Assembly (NCBI RefSeq): GCF_001638985.1
Contig: NW_017265155.1
Span: 248,001-312,000, forward strand
DNA: 64,000 nucleotides
Source: Phycomyces blakesleeanus NRRL 1555(-)
Lineage: Eukaryota > Mucoromycota > Mucoromycetes > Mucorales > Phycomycetaceae
Direction: 5' to 3'
This document shows, in pieces, positions 26,856 through 36,839 of this stretch; within the stretch, counting starts at the first letter, position 1; each line of letters starts with the position of its first letter. The position numbers and the translations under genes are program-made. The notes under the pieces are model-generated. The model did not search any database. It saw only the letters and a program-made list of their open reading frames with translations, and was not told where the DNA came from.

Positions 26856-27313
26856 GTATTAGTATTATATATTTATATATATTGAAAGCAGATTTGAATT
26901 ATAATAAAAGAAAAATTGAGTTAATAAGAGTATTGCGATTAGGGGCTATTGAAAGGAGTGCAAGGTAAATGTATATATATATATACATCTAAAAGAGAGA
27001 ATAGAATAGAAGAAGAAGAAGAAGAAGAAGAGAAGGAGGAGGAGAATAAATGACTAGGAAAGACAAGGAGGTGAATATGATGTGAATATAAGAATAGAGG
27101 TGTATGTAAAACAAGAATTATGTGGATGTTAAAGATAGAAAGGGAGGGAGAAAGCTTATTGTAAATTATGGTCCAAGGACAATGTGCTGTTTCTATGTTT
27201 CCGAGCAGGTAATCCTAGGAGACGGATTGGTTGATCCGAGTAATCTGGCGCCAGGTTGAAGCACTTTTTACTTGACTACAGAGCCGAATAAATTTATATA
27301 AATAAATATTACA
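24601..27313. other. 2.7-kb gene-free region between E2F gene and its partial copy
   Basis: No gene supported. It contains TA tracts, a 40-bp palindrome (25260-25299), GGTAG units at 25552-25570, TACC/ACAT repeats at 25617-25660, a C/T-rich stretch 25800-25870, an ATT array at 26825-26865 and GAA repeats at 27010-27035. Open frames over 25784-26308 are low-complexity Pro/Ser/Leu translations of the C/T-rich stretch. Confidence 0.5.
25260..25299. repeat. 40-bp perfect palindrome
   Basis: Two 20-base halves are exact reverse complements with no loop. The outer ten bases on each side (ggtcatatgt and its complement) are not simple repeats; the centre is alternating TA. It could extrude as a cruciform. 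Confidence 0.9.
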
Positions 27314-27753
27314 CTAGGAACAAATATTAATGCATCTTACTTTGTGGGGCGGTAAAGTATAAGGATGACTATGACTGATTGGGACCTGAATTGATAATCT
27401 GCCCGACCTTGTGGCAGAATGGCTTATTCTGTAATCTTGTTTGTACGGCCTGTCGTGGTCAAAGGTTGTCGGGTCCGCCAAAAATTTGGTCTCCTGTTGG
27501 GCTGCAGGCGCCTTTCTTTTCTCAAATTGGTGGAGGTCATTTCTCGTGATATGACAATGGGCTTTATTCTGTGCCATAAGCTGTCTGGTCTTGTCATCAA
27601 TTGCAACATTCATTGCATCGAGTCGCTCCTTTTCTTCCATCAATGCTCGATTAGCAATTCTCAACCGAGAAGCCTTTTCTTCAAGTTCAGCCAGCGAATG
27701 TGGCGATGTTCGTGTCAAATAAGAGTTGTCTCTTGGAATATCTCCACTGCAAT

Positions 27754-27790
<37 letters not shown>

Positions 27791-28326
27791 TTAGATGGGT
27801 AAACAAAATAAGTAAATATAATATATATATATATATATATATTATTATTATTGTTGTTGTTGTTTTGAGAGAAAGATATATAATTAATTAATAGCCAAAC
27901 ATCATAACAACAAACAAACAAGCAAACAAATAATAAGAGCAAGAAAGAGGGCATATTATATCATATAATATTATAAAGAAAAAAAAAGAATCTTGAAACA
28001 TACATCCAACGGACATGGTTCTTTGAATTCTTCTCGATTAGACGAATGCCTTCGAGTACATTTGTTATGTCGTATATGCGTCTTTTCTGGACCTTGAGTT
28101 TGTCTGCTGCTTTGTTGAGGTCGAGATCACCATTTGTGCAAGAGTGAATGAGGTCAATAAAATGTTTTGTTATATTGCCAAGTGAGAAATCTTGGCGACG
28201 GGTTGACGAAGCGGAAGAGGAGGAAGAAGAAGAGGAAGAGGAGGCTGGTTCATCGGTTATGAACTGTGAATGGGTCGGGTCTTGAAAATGGCCGTCTGAT
28301 TCGGGATTGGACAGAGAGTTATTCAT
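27314..28326 (-). CDS. E2F-family transcription factor
   Basis: Two exons (28326-28004 and 27746-27314) give 251 residues. After a Ser-rich N-terminus (SSSSSS run near residue 30) residues about 43-108 form the winged-helix E2F DNA-binding domain: [32 protein letters not shown], then [18 protein letters not shown], with the RRXYD DNA-contact motif intact. Exon 2 begins after VRW and codes a leucine-zipper-like dimerisation helix ([18 protein letters not shown]) and a shortened, divergent marked-box-like part (ITRNDLHQF, then [10 protein letters not shown]). E2F proteins pair with DP and control G1/S genes; no Rb-binding tail is recognisable. The protein is short for an E2F. The exon 2 end is duplicated elsewhere in the window (24271-24600). 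The promoter side carries trinucleotide repeats. Confidence 0.92.
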
Positions 28327-28380
28327 AGTGAAAATAATATAAAAATAAAAATAAAATGCAGTAGTTGAACCAGACAGATA

Positions 28381-28448
28381 GTAAAAATAATAATAATAAT
28401 AATAGTAATAATGGTGGTATTGGTGGTAGTAATAATAGCAGTAGCAGC

Positions 28449-28501
<53 letters not shown>

Positions 28502-28540
28502 CAATAGCAATAGCAATAGCAATAGCAATAGCAATGGTTT
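28381..28540. repeat. compound AAT/TAG trinucleotide and CAATAG hexanucleotide array
   Basis: AAT-type units, then GGT variants, then about 17 TAG units (28449-28501), then about six CAATAG units. It lies 50-210 bases upstream of the E2F start codon, so it may sit in that gene's promoter or 5' leader. Confidence 0.9.
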
Positions 28541-28740
28541 AATAATAGTAGTAATATTTAAAGGATAATAATAGTAATATGGGTAGTAAATATGGATAGC
28601 AATAGTGAAATTGAAAGCAGACGAAACAAAAAAGAGGAAGGAAAGAGAGTAGGGGCAATGGTTTAAGTAGAAGGTCAAGGGAAGAATACCATGAAATCTA
28701 TGCTATAATACCATTGGGTCTACAACGATGTGAGATCTGC

Positions 28741-28854
28741 ATACACTACACACACACACACGCACACGCACACTACACACATACACACACTACACACATA
28801 CACACACACGCGCACTAAACTACACTACACTACACTACACTACACTATACCCAA

Positions 28855-28903
<49 letters not shown>

Positions 28904-28905
28904 AT
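28741..28905. repeat. CA, ACACT, ACAT and TA repeat cluster
   Basis: Successive CA-rich runs, ACACT pentamers near 28820-28845, ACAT tetramers at 28855-28880 and a TA tract to 28903. Confidence 0.85.
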
Positions 28906-29601
28906 AGTAATATTGATATGTTTAACCCTCTCCTCTATCCCGCCCCACCCCGCTCTTATTCCCACCCCTTCTCTCTCTCTCTCTTTCTTTACCTACCTCT
29001 CACCCCCTCCCTTTCAATCTCTTTCCTTTTCTCCTTTTCTCCTTTCATTATATATATATATATATATTGATCTCATTTATGAATTATTTATCTTGTAATT
29101 GATAATTGATTATCTCGAGTATATATATATAAATATAAAAGAAGTATAACGATAATGAAGGGTATCTTGTATATTATACTTTTATATAAAATAAATAAAT
29201 AATAAGAATCGAAAAAGAGGGCAAGTGTTAATAGAGGATGATCATAAAACTCTTTATGTTTTTCACCTTTCATTTTAATTCAAATGGTTACAAAGTGTCA
29301 ATCTTACATGAGTGTGACAATCTATTTTGTATTGCATTGTATTGTATTGTTTTCCCCACCTTTTTATTGATTGATTGATTTATTTATTTATTTTCTTGTT
29401 CTTCTTTTATAAAATAGTGCATATTATATATGTATATTACTCCTGAAATAAGAAAGAAAGGTTATCAAGGGAATATACATTTGGGCGGCTACTTTATTAT
29501 GGTTTATTTTATTTATTTTTAAGGTACAGATTTATATACCAAATAGGCGTTCTCCTTTCCTATGTATATAAAAAATAAAGAGTAAAATCAGAAGCATAAT
29601 T

Positions 29602-29635
29602 ATTGTGATTGTGATTGTGATTGTGATTGTGATTA
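29602..29635. repeat. TGTGAT hexanucleotide repeat
   Basis: About five to six perfect copies of a TGTGAT unit, non-coding. Confidence 0.85.
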
Positions 29636-30652
29636 TTATCAGCATTAGAATCATCATAATCATCGGCACAAGTACAGACACAATCATAAATAAATAAATA
29701 ATAAAAAGCATAATTACCAAACACCATAAGAATCTGACTCAATTTAGCTTAGTCTCGGATTTTTCAGGTAATCATATGGAGGAGGAGGAAGAGGAGGATG
29801 GGAAACCTAAATATTGGTTCAACACACATACACACCCAAGCACTTTTTATCTGGTATATAAATTGCTTCACTTCTACCTAGCCTACAAATCACACCAATT
29901 AATTGTATGACTCGACATGCAAATATTAAAGTCGATTCAATTCAATTCAATGGTTTTAACAATATAACTATCATTATTCATATTATTTCTTAATTATTAT
30001 GCCTAAAACTTATTTAATTTAATTGAAAATTTATAATAATTATATAGGGTTTTGATTGATACATAGATACATAGATAGATATTAGACCCCTCTCTCTATA
30101 TATTTCTCCAAGATTCAAAGATATGCGATAAAAGTATGTTTTATTTTTGTAATATAAATATTTTCTTAATTTTGGATCAATTATTATTATTTTTAAAAAA
30201 AAATTGCGATTCAAGAATTGAAAGTAAGGAGATAATATATATATATATATGCTCTGTATTTATTTCTGGCGCCCACAATAAGGTGTGGATCGCAAAATCC
30301 TAAATTATCCAGCACAGTGAACATGCTTTTCTTCTTCTATACATACATATACATATATATAATCATGCTAGCCTAAATTATCTATCATTGTATCTATAAA
30401 ACCAAAGCTATACAATAAGCGGGCATACATCCAAGTACCTTTTCGATATATACATACACGCATACATACATACATAAATTTATACTTGTAAAACAAAAAG
30501 GGGCAGAGGGCAGAGCAGGGCAGGGGGGGTGGGGGTTAGATTCAAAGAAATATTTTTCTAGACATTTTATTTTATTTTTGCGGCGTTACTCTGTTATATA
30601 TATATATAATCTCAGAGGCAGAGATGCACTCCACAATTACTCAAGTCACCTG

Positions 30653-30690
30653 CCTAGTTACCTAGTTACCTAGTTACCTAGTTACCTACT
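30653..30690. repeat. CTAGTTAC octamer tandem repeat
   Basis: About 4.5 perfect copies of an 8-bp unit, followed by degenerate copies to about 30712. Confidence 0.85.
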
Positions 30691-31109
30691 AACTTGTTAC
30701 CTATTTGACTTCTTTATCCCCTTTATCATCATAATTATTATTCTTCTTCTTGTTCTTCTTCTTTGGTCATACAAAATATAGGATATCATTTCCCTGGAGC
30801 TAAAGGTCAAATGTGTATGATACTTAATTGTTATTATTCTATATTATTCTATACCATAGCCCAATCGTCCTTTGTTTTCTACCCCTCTTCAAATTTTATT
30901 TTTGTTCTAATTATCAGTGTCAATAAGAGACGAATGAGCTTTGTATATTCTATCTCTATATAAAAAAATCTAGAATTCGTCAAAGTTTTCTTTTCTTTTC
31001 TTTTCATTTGATTCATTTATCTATTCTTCTCAAAGTTCCTATAGAATTATACACCCTGCATTAGAGAATAATATTGATATACAATATACAATACAGAAAG
31101 AAGAAGAAA

Positions 31110-31140
<31 letters not shown>

Positions 31141-31806
31141 TTTTGATTAAATGTAATACTTCCAGCTCTTTTTCAATTTATCAGTAATTTTGTACAAATG
31201 TAGGTTTTTTTTTATTCATTTTTTTTTTAAAAAAAAAGGATATAATTACATTCATTGGATGTAATTGTGACTAAAATTAGGACTGTAATTCTGAGTGTAA
31301 TTGTGATTGTAATTAAAATACAAAATAAAAGAAAAAGTATATTAGAATGACAAGATGTAGTAAGCCGATTTGTACATTTGTACATTTGTAGTATATGTAG
31401 TATGTGCGGAAAAATAACTACATTATAAATACTTGACAATTGTATAGCCTTTTTCTTTGTTGTTGCTGTTGCTGTTGCTGTAAGAGAATTTCAGAAACTA
31501 CTGGTCAGAAGACGATGATAAAATAAAATAAAATAATAAAGAGAACAGATACTTTATAATATTTATTATTATAATAAATTTGGTTTGATATGTAAAAATT
31601 AAACAATACATATTACTATTGCTACTAAATATACATATGTGTGTAAGTAATAAGTGTAGGTGTAGGTGTAGGTACAGGTACATATATACAAGAGAATATT
31701 CCGAGGTTTTTTTTTTTAAAAAAAAAAATACTTTTGGTATCAACCAAGCATTCCTTTTTTTTCTTTGCTTTAGAGTCAAAGAGTGAGAGAGAGAGAGACA
31801 TAGAGC

Positions 31807-33208
31807 TCAAGTTCCCATACGAAATTTCTCCAAGGAAAGAGCAGCTTCATAATCATCCGTCGTTACTCTTGCCTTTTTACTTTTGAGCTCCAGCGCTGTC
31901 CCGACAGAAGTTCTGTTGCCATCTGGCACCAATTCTGGCTCACACAAGTCTTTAATACTAAGACGACGCCGTGGCTCTTGAACAAAATCAGACTCTTCTG
32001 GACTACTGTCAGCTCTAGAGTAATGTGGTTCATACATAGCAGTTAAAGGAAAGGTAGGTAGGTTTTCCAGGCTGGTGATCTGTAAACCGTGGTGCTGATA
32101 GTTCTGAAAGTGATCCTTGCATTCAGCTATCATCTCTTGACTTTGACTTTGATTTTGATCAAAGGTGTATTCCCGAATATTTGATGTAATGGGAACCAGG
32201 CGACAGATCGTACTGTCTAGTTTTGCAGCTTGATCAGCCTGAGAGTGTAGAACGCTCTTCATTTCTTTGCTTGTCTTACAATAATCAAGCGTATGATCAA
32301 TGCATGGTAGCTGGATAGAATGTCTTGGTCGAAGTGGAGGGAGTGTGGGTCTATTATAATTGAGCTGTGCGTTGGGCATCGAATTGCTGCGTTCAGACAG
32401 CTGTCGTGTTCGAGGTACATTATCAAAATTCTTCATCTCTACATCATCATCGTCATCATAAATGTCATCATCATCATCATCATCGTTGACATTCTCATCG
32501 TCAGTGTTATCTTTGTCGTCGCTGTCATTATCTTCGTCCTCGTCCTCCTCGTCATCATCATTATCTTGATTATCAATATTGCTGTTGTCGTTTCTGTAAT
32601 TTATTTTAAGACTGTGAGAATCAGGACCAGCGTTCCTGGATCTTGTATAACTTGACGAAGGTGACAAGGACTGACTGACACTGTTTTCTCTGCACGAGTG
32701 ATCAGTGGAAGATGAAATATTGGAATAGTTTCTGTTGTGGTAGTGGAGATTTTCATTTTCATTTTCATTTCCATTTCCATTTCCATTTTTGTTGGTCAAG
32801 TTGGGTACTAGTACTTTCTTTTGGTTCGTTTTGACATTGTTGTTGTTGTTGCTGTTAAGTGTACAGAATCGTCGTCCACGACTCTTGTTGTCCTTATGAG
32901 TATTCAAGTGTTGTTTCATGTTGTCATACCGACTAAAGCTTCGTAGACATCCTCTGTATGTACATGCGTAGGGTTTCTATTAATTGATTGATTGATTGAT
33001 TAATCAATTAATTATCTTGTTTGTGCAATGAATAATATTGGTTTGATTTTAATACCTCGCCAGTGTGTTTACGACGGTGCCTGTTTAGGTGTTCAGACCG
33101 GGAAAATCCCATGTTACAAGGACTAAATCCTTTACAGACGAATATCTTTTCGCTTTCTTTCTTTGCTGGTCTGGTGGTCGATGTCATTTCACATTCGGAT
33201 TTGGTCAT
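31807..33208 (-). CDS. C2H2 zinc-finger transcription factor
   Basis: Two exons (33208-33056 and 32976-31807) give 440 residues. Residues about 24-80 hold two tandem C2H2 fingers: [20 protein letters not shown] with H-x3-H in RHRRKHTGE, and [20 protein letters not shown] with the H-x3-H of QHLNTH, joined by a TGEKPY linker across the intron. RSEHLNRH and SRYDNMKQH recognition helices resemble the Msn2/stress-type fungal fingers, so a GC/AG-rich target is plausible but unproven. The long C-terminal part is Asn- and Ser-rich, with an Asp/Glu-rich stretch near residue 190 and a [13 protein letters not shown] segment that could be a basophilic kinase site. Regulator of unknown targets. Confidence 0.9.
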
Positions 33209-34026
33209 TAGATTTAAAGTAATATGGTATGTGTATTACATGCACAGAATATTGGATAAGTGGGAATACTGCTTATATTATGTACTGTTTAGAATATCAT
33301 ACAACTATTACAGATCCAAAAGCTAACTATAGTTAATGTGTAATTCTTCTAGATAATCTAGTGTATTGGATTGTTAATATTTGAAAAAGACGAAAAGATA
33401 AATCTATTGTGACTGAGTTGAAACACAGTAAGAGGCAAATCCAAGAGAGAGGGTAGAAGAAATTAGTCAAATCAAAGAATTTTTTTTTTTGTTTTTGGTT
33501 TTGGTTTTGGTTTTGTTCCTCTTCTTCTTGTGTTGGATGTTTATATATCGAACATCAAAGGAATGGAATAGTTTCCGAAAGTGGAATCTAAGATCTTTTT
33601 ATATATGTATACATAAATGAATGTATGTGTGTATGTATGTATGTGATCCCCCTTTATTTTATTTTATTTTGAAATCCCAAGCCAGCCAGGCGATCAAAAG
33701 GGCAGTTAAAATGTTCCGAATGTGCGCAAGAGTCTGAATAAAATATCCTAGGATGAATTCAACCAAATGTAAGCCAAGATTCCAAATATTGGGACGAGGC
33801 CTGAAAGACAAGATTAATCAAATAATAGGAGATAAATCATAGCAACAACAACAAAACCATCGACATTTACGGTCATTGTCATTGATATCGACAACAAGGA
33901 ACTTTCTTCTTTCTATTAAATATTCATCTTCATCTTCTTTCTTTCTTTTTCTTTATTCGACCTCTTGCTCTTATATATCTTATTTCAAAGAGGTCCGTAT
34001 TCAAGCTAGAGATCAAAGTAGAAATA

Positions 34027-34057
<31 letters not shown>

Positions 34058-34251
34058 TCTACATAGAGAACAAGCAGGAGTGAATGAGTGAGTCAGCCAA
34101 AGAAAAGGCTAAAAGAAAAAGGTAAGAAAATGATAAAGGACTATGAACAAAAAAAAATAAGAGGGAAATTACAAGGATTAAGTAATTAGACAAGTAAATG
34201 GGTAAAGTGGTATATAATAATAATAATTTTAATAATTTTAATTTTAATCAA
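33209..34251. other. 1-kb intergenic region, no gene seen
   Basis: AT-rich with a TTTTGG run at 33490-33515, TATG repeats near 33620-33640 and a TA tract at 34034-34056. No coding signal. Confidence 0.5.
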
Positions 34252-35269
34252 TCAATTGGGCGCAGGAACATTATCTATCCGTCGGTAGTGGACTACAGAA
34301 TGGAAAAAGTTCCTTAACCGGCTTGAAAACTTGATTTCACCAGCCTTTTGCTTCTTTCCTTTGGTCAAGTCCTTGTCTTTTATATGCCAGAATGGCTTGA
34401 TGGTTGCCTTTTTGGTCATTCCACAAAAGAATGTTCTTGGACTCTCTAGACCAACTTTTAGTTCCTTCAGACAAGCTTCTGGTATTTCAACCTGCTCCGG
34501 CTCCGGCTCCGGCTTTGACTTTGACTTTGACTTTTGTTTTGGCTTTTGTTTTGGCTTTGGTTTTTGATTAAGCTTTAGCTTTAGCTTTAGCATTGTAATT
34601 GGATTTAGCTTTAGCTTTAGCTTTAGATTTAGCTTTGGTATCGGCATCGGCATCGGGATTTGCTTTGGGTTTGGCTTTAACTCTAGGTCAAGGAGTTCTA
34701 ACTGTGGTTTGGGCTCTGGTTCCGGTTCGGTGCAGGAAGACGCCAGAGATACTGTGGACGATTCGCCAAAACAACTGTAGGACATTGAGCTGACCGAATC
34801 GTCACAGACCCGAGAGAACCAAGGGTGGCCAAGACACTCGTTGGCCGTCATTCGGGCGTCGGGATCTTTGACCAGCAGCATGGCGATCAACTGGGATGCC
34901 TCGGCAGACACGTAGCGCGGAAGAGAGTATGGGCCGGTTCTGATCTTGCGGAACAGTTCGGACGGATTGCTGCTGTGGAATGGCAGGTGTCCGGTCAACA
35001 TGGCAAAGAGCATCACACCACAGCTCCACATGTCTGCCGGAGGACCTCTGTAAGGTGTCGAGGAGACCATCTCGGGGGCGGCATAGTATGGACTTCCGCA
35101 ATAGATTTCCAGCAATTCGAGCTCCTTGCATTTTTTCCCAAACCCAAAATCACAGACCCGGATGTTGTTGAACTCGTCCAATAAGACTATAGACGATATT
35201 TGTGTTAGAATTATCACACCAATTGATAATTTTATTTATATATGTAAAAGAGAGGGGTTATGGTAAAGA

Positions 35270-35303
<34 letters not shown>

Positions 35304-36115
35304 AGAGCTTACCATTTTCAGGCTTTAAATCTCTGTGAACAATGCCATTCTAACGACCAAAGGTATATAATGTGTATATAAAAGGGGGGGTTAGAAATTT
35401 CTTTTTTGTATTTTAGTCATACCAGTCTAACGTTCTCAATAGATTTATACATTACCTTGTGAATATACTCCATTGCTTCGATTAGCTGCCTGAACCATTT
35501 CTGGACATCGATTTCCTTGATGCGACCATATTTCTTGATTTTGTCAAAGAGTTCGCCTCCCTTGACACACTCCATGACAATATAGATATAGTCGCTGTCA
35601 GAATCAACCTCGTATACCTTGACGATGTTCTTATGGCCCAAGCTCTTTACAAATCCTTTGCAGATTTCCATCTCATTCTGGGCATGTTTGATCTGGTCTT
35701 CGGTCTTGAAGTTCTTTTTCTTCAGCACCTTTACAGCCACCTGACCAACTTGACAATAAGCAGTCCATAAAAGTCATATTTGTATTTCGATGTCTGTTAC
35801 CTGTTTCTTTGTCGACTTTTCTACTGCTAGCCATACTTCACCAAAGTTGCCTTTACCCAACATATGCTTCTGCTCATAGCGGCCTTCGAATATCTTGCAT
35901 GAGCGAGGCTTGACCTTGATGATCGCAAAGAGAATTAATATGGTATTTTTCAAGTAAGGAGGTGGATAATGATGAAGAAATGGAGTAGGGATCAAATCAG
36001 ATTATTTCAAGTTATTTCAATAATTAAAAATAAAGTAAATTTGATTCAACTATATATAATAAAAATCAAAGCCCTTTACCTCATAAGAACGTTGGGTTTC
36101 AGTAATAAAGGACAT
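34252..36115 (-). CDS. CAMK/AMPK-like serine/threonine protein kinase
   Basis: Five exons (36115-36080, 35914-35801, 35740-35456, 35349-35313, 35186-34252) give 468 residues. The kinase domain covers about residues 20-270: glycine loop LGKGNFGEV, catalytic lysine in VAVKVLKK, HRDLKPEN on a 37-nt micro-exon, DFGFG, the activation segment ending YCGSPYYAAPEM, then ADMWSCGVMLFAMLTGHLPF. All catalytic residues are present. The CGSPYYAAPE and LTGHLPF motifs place it in the AMPK/SNF1-related branch of CAMK kinases. In SNF1 and MARK relatives a threonine two residues before this Cys is the activating site; here the segment is LLEIYCGSP, with isoleucine. The C-terminal tail has long dipeptide tracts (KL, KP, SK, EP) encoded by hexamer repeats at about 34495-34690, then an ordinary basic segment near the end. 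Confidence 0.92.
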
Positions 36116-36627
36116 GTATTCTTTTTACTTGATTTTGTTATAAACAAACCAAAAAACCAGAACAGCAAAAAGAGTGAGTAGAGAAAAGAAACACAAGAGT
36201 AATAAGATTAAATTAAATAAAAAAAAGGGCTTCTGTCAAGACACCGGAAAATATTTAAAATAAAATAAAATAAAAAGAAGTGAGACATCTGTTCCGTTTA
36301 ATTCATGCATATCTTTAACTATTCTATGCATTTTATTTGCCAGAAGGAAAGTCGGGATCTTTGACTTAATTATATACCAACGTTTATCTCTTTAGTTGTC
36401 TGGGGCTGGAGTCCTATAGACCCATGTGGGGCAAGGGTCGCTGTCAAGAAATTTAACAAACCAAGAAGCTACAGCGGAAGAAGAAAGGCAAGTGGGTAAT
36501 CTCTTTAAAATAATAATAATAATAATAATAACAATAATAATAAAAATTAAAAAGAAGTTGAGCTTTAGACTGCATCATTCGAAGAATTTTATTTTTTTAT
36601 TTTATTTTATATATTCTCTTTGGATTA
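36116..36627. other. intergenic between kinase and condensin gene
   Basis: AT-rich, with an AAT repeat at 36506-36545. It holds the kinase promoter and condensin 3' UTR, both on the minus strand. Confidence 0.5.
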
Positions 36628-36808
36628 TCATTCGCTATAGTCCTCTTCATCGTCGTCATCATTATCAATATCATTCTCAGTATCAGTATCATCATCATCA
36701 TCATCGGCCTTTCCCTTTCCCTTTCCCTTTGCCTTTGATTTAGCTCTAGTATTAACCTTGGGCTTAGGCTTAGATTTAGCCTTTGCATTAGACTTGGACT
36801 TGGATTTT

Positions 36809-36839
<31 letters not shown>

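Larger units (their letters stand above)
28327..31806. other. 3.5-kb repeat-rich region, no gene seen
   Basis: Upstream of E2F. Dominated by microsatellites (separate entries), C/T-rich runs (28925-29045), TA tracts and poly-T/poly-A junctions (31200-31240, 31705-31730). Open frames such as 28365-28568 are translations of the repeats. Confidence 0.5.

Noticed and set aside
28365..28678. Poly-Ser/Asn frame (plus) and poly-Leu frame (minus)
   Set aside because: Both are translations of the trinucleotide array upstream of E2F.
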